This document shows positions 18,604 to 28,013 of a stretch of DNA of 64,000 nt, one piece after another. Location of the stretch: the NCBI RefSeq assembly GCF_005145025.1, contig NZ_CP039695.1, positions 2,165,501 to 2,229,500 of the forward strand. Direction: 5' to 3'. The translations under genes were made by a program, and so were the position numbers. Source of the DNA: Novosphingobium sp. EMRT-2. GTDB lineage: Bacteria > Pseudomonadota > Alphaproteobacteria > Sphingomonadales > Sphingomonadaceae. Numbering within the stretch: the stretch's first letter is position 1; each line of letters starts with the position of its first letter. The notes below the pieces were generated by a model that worked only from the letters and a program-made list of their open reading frames with translations, did no database searches and was not told the DNA's origin.

Positions 18604-20550
18604 TCAGGCTCTAGCCTCGAGCGTATCGTGCTCGACGCCTGTAGAGTTGTGTCGGAGGGCGGTGAGGACGGTATCGACGATCTGGGGGGCGTTGAGGCCG
18701 GCTTCGTCGTACTGTTTGTCGGGGTTGTCCTGGTCCTGGAACACGTCCGGCAGGCGCATGGTGCGGATCTTGAGGCCCGCATCGGTCAGCCCCTGGTCGC
18801 TCGCCATGGTCAGCACGTGCGCGCCGAACCCGCCGATCGCGCCTTCCTCGATCGTCACGATGACCTCGTGGCTCGCCATCAGCCGCCGGATCAGGTCCTC
18901 GTCGAGCGGCTTGGCGAAGCGCAGGTCGGCGACCGTGGTGGCAAGGCCCTTGGCTTCGAGCTGGTCCGCCGCCTTCAACGCCTCAGCGAGGCGCGTGCCC
19001 AGCGAGAGCAGAGCAACCTTGCCGTGCGGCTTGTCACCGCCGCGCACGATCCGGCCCTTGCCGATCTCCAGCCGCTCCGGAACCGCGGGCAGCGCCACGC
19101 CGGTGCCGTTGCCGCGCGGATAGCGGAACGCGATCGGACCCGTGTCATGCAGCGCGGCGGTGTGCGTCATGTGCACCAGTTCCGCCTCGTCCGCCGCCGC
19201 CATCACCACCATGTTGGGCAGCGTGGCGAGGTAGGTCACGTCGAAGCTGCCGGCATGCGTCGCCCCGTCGGCACCCACCAGACCCGCACGGTCGATCGCG
19301 AAGCGCACCGGCAGGTTCTGGATCGCCACGTCGTGCACCACCTGGTCATAGGCGCGCTGCAGGAACGTGGAATAGATCGCGCAGAACGGCCGCATCCCCT
19401 GCGCGGCAAGCCCCGCCGCGAAGGTTACCGCGTGCTGTTCGGCAATGCCGACGTCGAAGCTGCGTTCGGGGAACGCCTGCTGGAACTTGTCGAGCCCCGT
19501 GCCCGAAGGCATCGCCGCGGTGATCGCGCAGATCGCCGGATCGCGCCGCGCTTCGGCCAGCAGGGCCTGCGCGAACACGCCGGTATAGCTCGGCGGTCCC
19601 GGCGGGGCCTTGGCCTGTTCGCCGGTGACGACGTTGAACTTCTGCACCCCGTGGTACTTGTCCGCCGCCGCCTCGGCCGGGGCATAGCCCTTGCCCTTCT
19701 GCGTCACGACATGGACCAGGCACGGCCCCTCGGCCGCGTCGCGCACGTTCTCCAGCACCGGGATCAGCTGGTCCAGATTGTGCCCGTCGATCGGGCCGAC
19801 GTAGTAGAACCCCAGCTCCTCGAACAGCGTACCGCCCATCGCCATGCCGCGCGCGAACTCGTCGGTCTTGCGCGCGGCCTCGTGCAGCGGGCGCGGCAGC
19901 TTGCGCGACAGCCGCTTGGCCAGCTCGCGCAGCTCCAGGAACGGGCGCGACGACACCAGCCGCGCGAGATAGGCCGAAAGCCCGCCTACCGGCGGCGCGA
20001 TCGACATGTCGTTGTCGTTGAGGATCACCACCAGCCGGTTGCCGGCGGCCTGCGCGTTGTTCATCGCCTCGTAGGCCATGCCCGCCGACATCGCGCCATC
20101 GCCGATCACCGCGATGCCCTTGCCCGGCGCGCCCGACAGCTTGTTGGCCACGGCAAAGCCCAGCGCCGCCGAGATCGACGTCGACGAATGCGCCGTGCCG
20201 AACGGGTCGTATTCGCTCTCCGACCGCTTGGTGAAGCCCGAAAGGCCACCACCCTGGCGCAGCGTGCGCATCCGCTCGCGCCGGCCGGTCAGGATCTTGT
20301 GCGGATAGGCCTGGTGCCCCACGTCCCACACCAGCCGGTCACGCGGCGTGTCGAACACGTAGTGCAGCGCCACCGTCAGCTCCACCACCCCAAGGCCAGA
20401 CCCCAGGTGACCGCCCGTCTGCCCCACCGCCGCGATCATCTCCGCCCGGACCTCGTCCGCCAATGCCCGCAAACGCGGCAACGGCCAGCCCCGAAAATCA
20501 ACCGGCGTCTCTACTCCCTCCAGCAAGGGACGGTCTCGTTCTAACGACAT
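18604..20550 (-). CDS. dxs: 1-deoxy-D-xylulose-5-phosphate synthase
   Basis: This is the first enzyme of the MEP isoprenoid pathway. It condenses pyruvate and glyceraldehyde 3-phosphate with thiamine diphosphate in the cytosol. The 648-residue length is normal. Visible family segments are the N-terminal [27 protein letters not shown], the ThDP motif [17 protein letters not shown] (about 155-170) and the transketolase-type pyrimidine domain with [11 protein letters not shown]. The gene stands alone, with 170 bases upstream to the zur-like gene and a shared terminator downstream. Confidence 0.97.
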   Translation of the reverse strand: MSLERDRPLLEGVETPVDFRGWPLPRLRALADEVRAEMIAAVGQTGGHLGSGLGVVELTVALHYVFDTPRDRLVWDVGHQAYPHKILTGRRERMRTLRQGGGLSGFTKRSESEYDPFGTAHSSTSISAALGFAVANKLSGAPGKGIAVIGDGAMSAGMAYEAMNNAQAAGNRLVVILNDNDMSIAPPVGGLSAYLARLVSSRPFLELRELAKRLSRKLPRPLHEAARKTDEFARGMAMGGTLFEELGFYYVGPIDGHNLDQLIPVLENVRDAAEGPCLVHVVTQKGKGYAPAEAAADKYHGVQKFNVVTGEQAKAPPGPPSYTGVFAQALLAEARRDPAICAITAAMPSGTGLDKFQQAFPERSFDVGIAEQHAVTFAAGLAAQGMRPFCAIYSTFLQRAYDQVVHDVAIQNLPVRFAIDRAGLVGADGATHAGSFDVTYLATLPNMVVMAAADEAELVHMTHTAALHDTGPIAFRYPRGNGTGVALPAVPERLEIGKGRIVRGGDKPHGKVALLSLGTRLAEALKAADQLEAKGLATTVADLRFAKPLDEDLIRRLMASHEVIVTIEEGAIGGFGAHVLTMASDQGLTDAGLKIRTMRLPDVFQDQDNPDKQYDEAGLNAPQIVDTVLTALRHNSTGVEHDTLEARA

Positions 20551-20720
20551 CCCTGCGCCTTACACCCTTGCCCCCGGCCTGTCGATTGTGACAAGCCGGC
20601 AACGCCCGACGGAAAATACGATAAATGGCGCGGGCATGGCCGGCCGCGCCGCGCTCAAACGAACCACCGACGGGGCCAATGGGACGCGGCGATCCGCGCT
20701 GTGCGCGCGTGCCCGGCCGA

Positions 20721-21191
20721 TCAGGAAGGGGCTTGGCCGCAATCCCCGCAGCGGCCGCGGATTTCCACCACCGGCCGCACATCGGCGAAGCCCGCATCCT
20801 GCGCCGCCTGGCGCAAGGCACCGGTCAGGCGATCGTCATCGATATGGATCGTATGCCCGCACGAATCGCAGATCAGGAAGATGCAATCGTGGCGGCAGCC
20901 GGGATGGCTGTTGGCGACATAGGCGTTGGCGCTTTCCACACGCCGGGCCAGGTTGGTGCGCACGAACAGGTCGAGGATGCGATAGACGCTGTTGGCGGCC
21001 ACGCGCTTGCCCCGCCGCGCGCCCACGGTTTCGGCGATGTCATAGGCCGAGGCGGGCTTTTCCCGTTCGGCCAGCGCTTCGAACACGTCGGCGCGCATGT
21101 CGGTCCATTGTTCGCCCGAGGCGACGAGCACGTCGCGCGCGGCGCCGACCAGCGTGTCTCCGACGTGTTCGTGATGATGATGCCCCGGCAT
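20721..21191 (-). CDS. Fur-family transcriptional regulator, Zur-like
   Basis: This 156-residue metal-responsive repressor has a winged helix (about 40-95) followed by a dimerisation region. HPGCRHDCIFLICDSCGH and RCGDCG supply two CxxC-type zinc pairs and nearby histidines. That arrangement fits Zur, the zinc-uptake regulator, better than Fur. The N-terminus is a His-rich GHHHHEH, an additional possible metal site. No zinc transporter genes are in the window, so targets must lie elsewhere. Confidence 0.82.
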   Translation of the reverse strand: MPGHHHHEHVGDTLVGAARDVLVASGEQWTDMRADVFEALAEREKPASAYDIAETVGARRGKRVAANSVYRILDLFVRTNLARRVESANAYVANSHPGCRHDCIFLICDSCGHTIHIDDDRLTGALRQAAQDAGFADVRPVVEIRGRCGDCGQAPS

Positions 21192-21255
21192 GTGCCCTAG
21201 ATAGGAGCGCCATGCGCCCGGTGCAATCGCTCCGGAGCCATTGCGCCAGCCGGCC

Positions 21256-21933
21256 TCAGTTCACCGTGAACGAAGCTTTCCAGAACTGCGGGAACGTGCG
21301 CTTCAGCGCATCGACCTTGGGCACGTCCCAGCGGCGGATATAGCCGTGATCGGGGTTCCGCAGCATGAAGTCCTGGTGATAGGCCTCCGCCGCGTAAAAC
21401 CCGCGGTTGGGCTCGATCGCGGTGACGATCGGCGCGCGCCACAGGTTCGCCCGCCGCAGCTGCGCGATATAGGCGGCGGCTACGCGCGCCTGCTCCGGGC
21501 TCTGCGGCACGATGGCGTTGCGGTACTGCGTGCCGACGTCCGGCCCCTGCCGGTTGAGCTGGGTGGGATCGCTGGCCACGCCGAAGAATATCCGCAGCAG
21601 CTCGTCATAGCGGATGCGCGCCGGATCGTAAGTGATCCGCACCGATTCCGCATGGCCGGTGCGCCCGGTGCTGACGGTTTCGTAGCGCGCGTCGCGCGCG
21701 CCGCCGCCTTCGAAGCCCGATACCACGCTGGTCACGCCCTTCACGTGGCTGAACACCGCCTCCATGCCCCAGAAGCAACCGCCGGCGAACACCGCCGTGC
21801 GCCGTCCAGGCGCCTCGCTGGCCTTCACTGCCGCCTCGGGCGTGGCGACCACGCCTTCGGCCTGCGCGGGCTGCTGGCAGGCGGCCAGAACGAGCGCAAG
21901 CGCGACGGCCAGGCCCGGTGCCCGCCGCGTCAT
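21256..21933 (-). CDS. msrA: Peptide-methionine (S)-S-oxide reductase MsrA, lipoprotein
   Basis: This enzyme reduces methionine-S-sulfoxide, complementing MsrB at 100-600. The 225-residue product starts with a lipoprotein signal (LVLAAC at about 15-20), so it should act in the periplasm on a membrane anchor. The catalytic motif GGCFWG follows near residue 52, and downstream blocks (GVGTQYRN-like DVGTQYRN, YHQDFM) match the family. The ATG at 21933 shares one base with the stop of the small membrane protein gene upstream, suggesting coupled translation. Confidence 0.93.
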   Translation of the reverse strand: MTRRAPGLAVALALVLAACQQPAQAEGVVATPEAAVKASEAPGRRTAVFAGGCFWGMEAVFSHVKGVTSVVSGFEGGGARDARYETVSTGRTGHAESVRITYDPARIRYDELLRIFFGVASDPTQLNRQGPDVGTQYRNAIVPQSPEQARVAAAYIAQLRRANLWRAPIVTAIEPNRGFYAAEAYHQDFMLRNPDHGYIRRWDVPKVDALKRTFPQFWKASFTVN

Positions 21934-22100
21934 CACCGCGCTCCGGGCGCGGGCGCGGCGGCCTGCGCCACGTCTACCGGCGCGCCCGCCTTGGCGCCTT
22001 CCGCCCGCACGTCCGATCCGATCGAAAGCGCCATGCCGGCCGTGCCGATCAGGAAGCCGACGAGGAGAGCGCGGAAGAAGTCAGGCGTGAACAGGCCCAT
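21933..22100 (-). CDS. Small single-pass membrane protein upstream of msrA
   Basis: The 55-residue product has one hydrophobic helix (about 9-26) and an Ala/Pro/Gly-rich tail. I recognise no family. The stop TGA and the msrA ATG overlap (TGATG), so it is most likely co-transcribed and translationally coupled with msrA. The ATG at 22100 is chosen because it begins just before the helix. The coding call rests mainly on the overlap and the clean TM segment. Confidence 0.55.
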   Translation of the reverse strand: MGLFTPDFFRALLVGFLIGTAGMALSIGSDVRAEGAKAGAPVDVAQAAAPAPGAR

Positions 22101-22174
22101 GAGGGGATCTCTTGGTAATGGCGGCAAGGCGCCCTGGGAACGTATGTCGATCATGCCCCGTTCTTCGCCGCCGC

Positions 22175-22194
22175 GCTGTGAAGCGTTACACAGC
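22175..22194 (-). promoter_or_regulatory. Inverted repeat upstream of msrA unit
   Basis: GCTGTG/CACAGC arms spaced by 8 bases lie 75 bases before the small membrane protein start. The core TGTGA-N6-ACACA is one base from a CRP/FNR-type half-site pair. A regulatory role is inference. The rest of 22101-22317 shows nothing I recognise. Confidence 0.3.
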
Positions 22195-22317
22195 CGGCGA
22201 CTTTTTGCGGAGCAACACGGCGCGGCCCACGTAGGGAGCCTTGCCGGCAGGACAAGGGGCATTCGACGATCGACATGGCCGATCCCGCCCAAATGCGACG
22301 AACGGAGGATGCGGGAA

Positions 22318-22335
22318 GCGCGCCTTCAGGCGCGC
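22318..22335 (-). terminator. Hairpin overlapping the xth stop codon
   Basis: GCGCGCC-TTCA-GGCGCGC forms a 7-bp stem over the last codons of xth. It could end transcription, but no T-tract is present. Confidence 0.35.
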
Positions 22336-23108
22336 AGGCTGACCCATACGGGCGCGTGGTCGCTCGCCTTCTCGCGCCCGCGATAGGCCTTGTCGACCCC
22401 GGCCGCCACCAGCCGGTCGGCCAGTTCGGGCGAAAGCAGCGCGTGATCGATGCGGAAGCCATGGTCGCGCTGCCACGCGCCGGCCTGATAGTCCCAGAAG
22501 GTCCACACCCCGCCGCGCGGGTTGTGCAGGTCGATCGCGTCCGTCCAGCCATCGTTGGTCAGCCGGCGATAGGCATCGCGCGATTCGGGCTGCATCAGCG
22601 CGTCGGTGGCCATCGCGCGGACCGAGAACGTGTCCTTGTCCTCGGGAATCACGTTGTAGTCGCCGATCACCAGCGCCGGGATTTCTTGCGCCGCAATCTC
22701 GGCCATGCGGGCGCGCAGGCGTTCCATCCAGCGCAGCTTGTAATCGAACTTCGGCCCCGGCTGCGGATTGCCGTTGGGCAGGTAGATGCACACCACGCGC
22801 AGCCCGAACACGTCGGCTTCCAGATAGCGCGCGTGTTCGTCGTCCGGATCGCCGGGCAGCCCGCGATGCGCCTCCGCCGGCTTCTCGCCATCCGCCAGGA
22901 TCGCCACGCCGTTGAAACCCTTCTGGCCGTGCCAGATGGCGTGGTAACCGATCTTTTCGAACTCCGCGGCGGGGAAACCTTCGTCCTGCGTCTTGATCTC
23001 CTGCAGGCAGGCGACCGCGGGGCGGGTTTCCTCCAGCCATTCGAGCAGGCGCGGCAGGCGCGCCTTGATGCCGTTGATGTTGAAGCTGGCAACCTTGATC
23101 GTGTTCAT
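22326..23108 (-). CDS. xth: Exodeoxyribonuclease III
   Basis: This Mg-dependent AP endonuclease and 3'-5' exonuclease of the EEP family acts in base excision repair. The 260-residue product carries SFNINGIKAR at the N-terminus (metal-binding Asn), LQEIK (metal-binding Glu), GDYNVIPEDKD and the C-terminal SDHAPVWV (catalytic His). It is complete. The start ATG overlaps the erpA stop by 4 bases, so both are probably co-transcribed. Confidence 0.95.
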   Translation of the reverse strand: MNTIKVASFNINGIKARLPRLLEWLEETRPAVACLQEIKTQDEGFPAAEFEKIGYHAIWHGQKGFNGVAILADGEKPAEAHRGLPGDPDDEHARYLEADVFGLRVVCIYLPNGNPQPGPKFDYKLRWMERLRARMAEIAAQEIPALVIGDYNVIPEDKDTFSVRAMATDALMQPESRDAYRRLTNDGWTDAIDLHNPRGGVWTFWDYQAGAWQRDHGFRIDHALLSPELADRLVAAGVDKAYRGREKASDHAPVWVSLRA

Positions 23109-23437
23109 ACCGCGAAAGAGGAGCCGCAACCGCAGCCCGATGCCGCGTTGGGATTGGTCACGCGGAAGGCCGAACCGCCCAGCGATTCGACGTATTCGAC
23201 CACGCTGCCCGCCAGCAGATCGAGGCTGACCGGATCGACCACCAGCCGCACACCGTCGGTCTCCGCGATCGAATCATCGTCTTGCGCGGCTTCGTCCAGC
23301 CCGAAGCGGTACTGGAAGCCCGAACAGCCGCCGCCTTCCACCGAAAGCCGGAGAATGGCGGGCTTGCCCTGCTTCGCGGCGATCGCGGCGACGCGGGTGG
23401 CTGCACTGGGTGCAAGCGAGACGGCGGGTTCTGTCAT
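23105..23437 (-). CDS. erpA: Iron-sulfur cluster insertion protein ErpA (A-type carrier)
   Basis: This A-type carrier receives Fe-S clusters and hands them to apoproteins. The 110-residue product has the three invariant cysteines in GGGCSGFQY and GCGCGSSF. The chosen ATG at 23437 gives a normal-length product; in-frame starts at 23455 and 23473 would only add residues not seen in the family. It is coupled to xth by an ATGA overlap. Confidence 0.9.
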   Translation of the reverse strand: MTEPAVSLAPSAATRVAAIAAKQGKPAILRLSVEGGGCSGFQYRFGLDEAAQDDDSIAETDGVRLVVDPVSLDLLAGSVVEYVESLGGSAFRVTNPNAASGCGCGSSFAV

Positions 23438-23482
23438 GCCCGACAAGATAGGCATGGTCCGCCCGTCACTCAAGCGGCGCCG

Positions 23483-23917
23483 TTAGGCCTGCTGGATATA
23501 GACCCGCATGGCGTCCGCCTCGGCCTCGATGCGGTCGATGCGGTACTTCACGAGATCGCCGATCGAGACGAAGGCGATCATCCGTCCGTTCTCGACCACC
23601 GGCAGATGGCGGAACCGCCGCCGCGTCATCAACGCGAGCGCTTCCATCACCGAGGTTTCCGGCGCGATCGTGATGACCGGCGCGGTCATCACGTCGCGCA
23701 CTTTCATCCGCAGCGCATCGGCCCCGTGGTTCTGCAGCGAATAGAGCACATCGCGTTCCGAGAAGATGCCGGCCACGCCATCCCCGTCGCCATCCTGCAC
23801 CGGAAGCGCGCCGATGCGCTTCTTCGCGAGCACTTCAACCGCATCGGCCACGGTATCCTCGGCGTGGCACCGCCACACCTCCGCTCCGCGCCCGGCAATC
23901 AGCCTGGCAATGGTCAT
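23483..23917 (-). CDS. CBS-domain pair protein
   Basis: The 144-residue product consists of two CBS motifs (about 10-60 and 75-125), a fold that usually binds AMP, ATP or SAM. Family stretches are GALPVQDGDGDGVAGIFSERDVL and RRRFRHLPVVENGRMIAFVSIGDLV (conserved blocks). Such stand-alone CBS proteins are common in Alphaproteobacteria and act as energy or redox sensors; the partner is unknown. GAAGGA lies 6-7 bases before the ATG at 23917 and decides this start. Confidence 0.88.
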   Translation of the reverse strand: MTIARLIAGRGAEVWRCHAEDTVADAVEVLAKKRIGALPVQDGDGDGVAGIFSERDVLYSLQNHGADALRMKVRDVMTAPVITIAPETSVMEALALMTRRRFRHLPVVENGRMIAFVSIGDLVKYRIDRIEAEADAMRVYIQQA

Positions 23918-24103
23918 GACGCTATCCTTCCCCGTTAGGTGCAACCTCTTCCTGATCCGGGCTTGCCGGTCCCCGCCCTGGCTTGCGCCATCGCGGTTCG
24001 CTGCCCGTTCGACCGATCATGCCACCATCGCGGTGACAGTAAAGAGCGTTGACGGCGAAAGCGATTGCCAGCCCCTGCCGCGCGGCGCATGGAGAAGCGC
24101 GAT

Positions 24104-24403
24104 ATGCCCAGAGTATCCCCGCTAGACGACCCCGCGAACGCCCGCTTCGCCTGGGCGCGCTATTTCCGGCTGATGCGCTGGATGGGGCTGGTCACGCTGT
24201 GCGTGATCGCGATGGTCGCGACCTATCTCTACGAGTCGGTCGGCTTCGTCTCCATCCATCTCTACATCGCGATCACCCTGGGCATCGGCCTGACGATGAT
24301 GCTGATGGCGGCGCTGATGGGGCTGGTCTTCCTGTCCAGCGGCACCGGGCACGACGAGGCGATCGAGGACCCGTTCGAACACGACCAGGAGTGGGGCGGA
24401 TAG
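24104..24403 (+). CDS. Two-helix membrane protein of unknown function
   Basis: The 99-residue product has two hydrophobic helices (about 26-46 and 52-79) joined by a short loop and an acidic tail. I recognise no function; similar small proteins are widespread in sphingomonads. GGAGAAG at 24091-24097 is well placed for the ATG at 24104, so in-frame ATGs at 24065 and 24089 are not used. It is convergent with the ferredoxin gene, 3 bases apart. Confidence 0.7.
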   Translation: MPRVSPLDDPANARFAWARYFRLMRWMGLVTLCVIAMVATYLYESVGFVSIHLYIAITLGIGLTMMLMAALMGLVFLSSGTGHDEAIEDPFEHDQEWGG

Positions 24404-24406
24404 GCT

Positions 24407-24781
24407 TCAGCCCGCCGGCGGGTTGAGCCTGTAATCCTCCACCGGCACCCCGCCGATCAGGTGCTCCTGGAGGATCCGTTCCAGCACCGGCGGCGTGCAG
24501 GAATGATACCACACGCCTTCGGGATAGACGACCGCCACCGGCCCCGCGAGGCACACGCGCAGGCATCCCGCCTTGTTACGCAGCACGCCCGACGATCCGC
24601 CCAGCTTCAGTTCTCCCAGCCGCTTCTTGAGGAAGGCCCAGCTTTCCTGCCCCACTTCGCGCGGACAGCACTTGTCCTTTTCCGGATCGACGCAGAGGAA
24701 GATGTGCCGGCGCGGCGCGAAGCCGCCCAGCTTTTCCAGCGCGATTTCCGCCTGCGCCAGTTCTTCGGGCGAAACGGTCAT
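24407..24781 (-). CDS. Thioredoxin-like 2Fe-2S ferredoxin
   Basis: The 124-residue product has the thioredoxin-fold ferredoxin pattern. C30 sits in [12 protein letters not shown], and C73 and C77 sit in [11 protein letters not shown]. The last ligand could be C38 or C39, or a later Cys (SCTPP). The family carries a 2Fe-2S cluster; physiological partners are unclear. It is not the adrenodoxin type that feeds P450s. The ATG at 24781 overlaps the stop of the thioesterase gene (ATGA), which supports this start. Confidence 0.85.
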   Translation of the reverse strand: MTVSPEELAQAEIALEKLGGFAPRRHIFLCVDPEKDKCCPREVGQESWAFLKKRLGELKLGGSSGVLRNKAGCLRVCLAGPVAVVYPEGVWYHSCTPPVLERILQEHLIGGVPVEDYRLNPPAG

Positions 24782-25209
24782 GCGCGGAGCATCCATTGAT
24801 CGATCGCGGCACGCGCCGCATCCGGCAGCGGGTGGGGTCGGTCCCCGTCGACGCAGAAGATCACCGTCCGCGCCGTGGCGACGGCGGCATCGCCCTGCAT
24901 CAGCAATTGCTGCACGGTCCAGCTCGTCCGCCCGAGCGCGACCGCGCCCACGTGGCAGCGCAGCGGCTGCGGATAATGCCCTTGCGCCAGATAGTCGATC
25001 GAAACGCTCGCCACCATCGCGCGCAGCGGCCGGATCACGGTGCGGAAGCCCAGCGCCTCGTTGAAGCGCACGCGCGCATCCTCCAGCACCGCCGCGATGG
25101 CCACGTTGTTGATGTGGTCGTTGGGATCGAGATCGGCGAAGCGGGTCGTGATTTCGAGGTCGAACGGATAGCGCGCGGCATCAAGCAGCGCCGGATCGGG
25201 TTTTGCCAT
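24778..25209 (-). CDS. Acyl-CoA thioesterase, hot-dog fold (4HBT family)
   Basis: The 143-residue product has [24 protein letters not shown] near the N-terminus, the classic 4HBT motif with the catalytic Asp (D-x-N/D-x-H-xNN) region. It probably hydrolyses acyl-CoA thioesters. It lies 3 bases after the S9 peptidase gene and overlaps the ferredoxin gene, so peptidase-thioesterase-ferredoxin appear to form one transcript. Confidence 0.88.
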   Translation of the reverse strand: MAKPDPALLDAARYPFDLEITTRFADLDPNDHINNVAIAAVLEDARVRFNEALGFRTVIRPLRAMVASVSIDYLAQGHYPQPLRCHVGAVALGRTSWTVQQLLMQGDAAVATARTVIFCVDGDRPHPLPDAARAAIDQWMLRA

Positions 25210-25212
25210 TGT

Positions 25213-27393
25213 TCAGTCCGCCTTGCTGCCGCCCATTGCGCCACCGTGATGCAGCCAGCGGTCCAGCCAGGCGAACACCGTCTGGTGCCATTGCAGCGAA
25301 TTCTTCGCCTTGAGCACCCAGTGGTTCTCGTCGGGGAAGACCAGCAGCTCGGACGGGACCTTGCGCATCTGCAACGCGGTGAAGGCGGCAAGGCCCTGGG
25401 TATAGGGAATGCGGAAGTCCTTCTCGCTCGTCACCACCAGCATCGGCGTCTTCCACTTGGCCACGTGGTTCACCGGGTTCCACTTCTCGAACTCCTCGGG
25501 CGCCTCGTAATAGGGGTGCCCGCCGTGTTCCCATTCGTCGAACCACAGCTCCTCGGTTTCGTAGGCCATGGCACGCGCGTCGAACACGCCATCGTGCTGG
25601 ACGATGCACTTGAACTTGTCGGACCACTGGCCCTCGATCCAGTTCATCATGTACCCGCCATAGGACGCGCCCATCGCGCAGGCGTTGCTCTCGTCGATCT
25701 GGGGATCGCCCGCCGCGGCGGCGGCCAGCCCCTTCTGCAGGTCCTCCAGCGGCTTGCCGCCCCAGTCGCGGTTGATCGCATCGACAAAGGCCTGACCGTA
25801 GCCGGTCGAGCCGTGGAAATCGATCGCGACCACGGCATAGCCCTGGCTCGCCACGACGCGCGCGTTCCAGCGGTTGGACCAGCTGTCGTTGAACGAGCCC
25901 TGCGGTCCGCCATGGACATAGAGGATCGCGGGCAGCTTGCCGGTGGCACCGGCGGGCTTGGTCACCCAGCCCCACACCGTATCGCCATTCGCACCCGTGA
26001 AGCTGAGGCGGCGGGTCACCACCGGCGCGCGTTCGGCCATGGTCGTGGCCGCCGCATCGGTCAGCCGGACCCCCGGCTTGCCCGCCTTGGCCACATAAAG
26101 CTCGGCCGGTGCGTCGATCGTATCGCGCAGGAACACCACCCTCCCGTCTTTGAGCGGCAAGACGTTGCTGATGTGCCCTTCGCGCGCCTTGTCGGGCGAA
26201 AGCGCCAGCCGCGCAACCTTGCCGCTCGCCGCGTCGATGCGGAACGCGGGGGTATCGAGCACGTCCTCGGCCGTGGCGATCAGGGCCTTGCCATCGGGCG
26301 TCCAGGTCAGCGAGGCGACCGAACGGTCCCAGCCGCCGGTCAGCGCGCGATCCTCGCCGGTGGCGAGGTTGCGCAGGTGAACGACCAGCCGGTCGCTTTC
26401 ATAGCCGGGCCGCGCCATCGCGGCATAGGCCAGCCACTTGCCGTCGGGCGAGACCGCCGGCATCGTGTCGGTCGCCGTGTTGGCCGCGGTCAGGTTCTTC
26501 GGGGCGGAACCATCGGCCGGCGCCCACCACAGATCGATGTTGGTCGAATGCGGCTCGTTCCGGTCCGCCTGCCGCGCGGCATAGATCACCGCGCGGCCAT
26601 CGGCGCTCCACGCGATTTCCCCGCCATCGCCGAACGGCTTGGTCGGCGCATCGCCGACAAGGCCACCCTGCGCCGGATCGCCATCGAGCGCGCGGCCGCT
26701 GTCGGTATCGACCCGCCCGTCAGCCCCCAGCGCGAAGGCGAACACGCGGCTGAAGTTGCCCGGCGTCTCCCACGCGTCCCAGTGCCGGACGAAGCCCGTG
26801 CCGTCCTTGTAGAGCCGCCCCGTGCCCGGCCCCGGCAGGCTGGTGTTGCCATCGCCTTCGCACCCGCCGAACGTGGGGCAGTTGCGCGCGATATCGCCCC
26901 ACACCGCCAGCCGCCGGCCATCGGGCGAAAGCTTGAACCCGGCGACATCGGCCTTGAACGCCGTCACCTGCCGCGCGCTGTCGGGCGTGGCCGGCCGCAC
27001 CGACCAGACTTGCGTAGTCGCGGCCGCATCGGCGGCGGCGCCGGCGGGCTTGCGGTCAGACAACAACCACAGCGTGCCGTCCGCCGCGAAGGCCGGATCG
27101 CTGACCGACCCTTCCCACGCCAGCTTCACCGGCGCCGCCTTCGCGTCCGCCAGCGATCTCAGCCAGATTGCCGTGGTGCGCTTGTAGGTGACGGGATCGG
27201 TGGTGGTCAGGGTATAGGCCGCCCACGCCCCGTCGGGCGAGACCGTGGCCGATCCCAGCCGGTTGAGCGTGACCAGATCCTGCGCCGACATCGGCGGCGG
27301 AGCGGCTCCGGCGGCCGCGAAGGCGATCGGAGCGGAAAGCGGCGAAACGAAGCAGGCGGCCAGCAGCGCCGCGCGAAGCGAGAAGGTTTTCAT
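25213..27393 (-). CDS. S9 family prolyl oligopeptidase (acylaminoacyl/dipeptidyl peptidase-like)
   Basis: This exported serine peptidase of 726 residues begins with a signal peptide ending around AFAAAGA (about 24-30). A beta-propeller with many SPDG/SADG-type blades (about 35-460) comes next, then an alpha/beta hydrolase domain. The nucleophile lies in GASYGGY, the acid in SEKDFRIP and the histidine in DENHW. The layout matches DAP2/AARE-type enzymes that trim oligopeptides in the periplasm. It heads a likely operon with the thioesterase and ferredoxin genes. Confidence 0.93.
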   Translation of the reverse strand: MKTFSLRAALLAACFVSPLSAPIAFAAAGAAPPPMSAQDLVTLNRLGSATVSPDGAWAAYTLTTTDPVTYKRTTAIWLRSLADAKAAPVKLAWEGSVSDPAFAADGTLWLLSDRKPAGAAADAAATTQVWSVRPATPDSARQVTAFKADVAGFKLSPDGRRLAVWGDIARNCPTFGGCEGDGNTSLPGPGTGRLYKDGTGFVRHWDAWETPGNFSRVFAFALGADGRVDTDSGRALDGDPAQGGLVGDAPTKPFGDGGEIAWSADGRAVIYAARQADRNEPHSTNIDLWWAPADGSAPKNLTAANTATDTMPAVSPDGKWLAYAAMARPGYESDRLVVHLRNLATGEDRALTGGWDRSVASLTWTPDGKALIATAEDVLDTPAFRIDAASGKVARLALSPDKAREGHISNVLPLKDGRVVFLRDTIDAPAELYVAKAGKPGVRLTDAAATTMAERAPVVTRRLSFTGANGDTVWGWVTKPAGATGKLPAILYVHGGPQGSFNDSWSNRWNARVVASQGYAVVAIDFHGSTGYGQAFVDAINRDWGGKPLEDLQKGLAAAAAGDPQIDESNACAMGASYGGYMMNWIEGQWSDKFKCIVQHDGVFDARAMAYETEELWFDEWEHGGHPYYEAPEEFEKWNPVNHVAKWKTPMLVVTSEKDFRIPYTQGLAAFTALQMRKVPSELLVFPDENHWVLKAKNSLQWHQTVFAWLDRWLHHGGAMGGSKAD

Positions 27394-27487
27394 GGAAACC
27401 GGGTTAGCGGCTCCGCGATCGAAGGCAAAGCGAATCGGACGGAAGGGTATTCCGTTTGCTGCCCGCCCGGCCAGAAGCGGCGGCGGG

Positions 27488-27970
27488 TCAGCCCTTCTTG
27501 CCGACGATCCGCGTGATTTCGGCGGCGACCATCCGTTCGACCATGCCGGGAAGGTTCTTTTCCAGCCATTCGGCCAGCATCGGGCGCAGCATGTCGCGCA
27601 CCATGCCTTCCAGCGAGGTCTCGCCCGAACGGACGATCTGCGGCTGCGCGCCCGGTTGGGACAGCATCGACAGGGCCGCCAGCGAATCGCGCATCGAAAC
27701 CGCGGCGGTTTCCGGAAGCAGCGGTGCGTCGTTCTCGTCCGTCATGGCATCGCCCTCGTCATCGCACGCGTCCCCTGCCAGGAGGACCTCCGCGTCCTCC
27801 TCGGCAAGATCCAGAACATCGGCCGGCCGCGCGGCGGGTGCGGCCGGGGTGGGCGCGGGCGCTTCGCGCCGCGCGCGCGCCTGCGCGGATTCGGCACGGT
27901 TATCCCGTGCGATCACCTTCTTGATCGATTCGAGAATTTCCTCGACCGAAGGTTCACCAGCCTGCCGCAT
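27488..27970 (-). CDS. popZ: Cell pole-organising protein PopZ (DUF2497)
   Basis: The 160-residue product has the N-terminal partner-binding helix (EPSVEEILESIKKVIARD, about 6-23). An Ala/Pro/acid-rich disordered middle follows. The C-terminal oligomerisation helices include TSLEGMVRDMLRPMLAEWLEKNLP. In Caulobacter PopZ forms polar microdomains that anchor the centromere and cell-cycle kinases (known). It is shorter than Caulobacter PopZ in the linker. It lies 43 bases downstream of tolC. Confidence 0.88.
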   Translation of the reverse strand: MRQAGEPSVEEILESIKKVIARDNRAESAQARARREAPAPTPAAPAARPADVLDLAEEDAEVLLAGDACDDEGDAMTDENDAPLLPETAAVSMRDSLAALSMLSQPGAQPQIVRSGETSLEGMVRDMLRPMLAEWLEKNLPGMVERMVAAEITRIVGKKG

Positions 27971-28013
27971 CACCGTTTCGCACCCCTGCAACAGACGCTC
28001 CGAATCCCCACCG

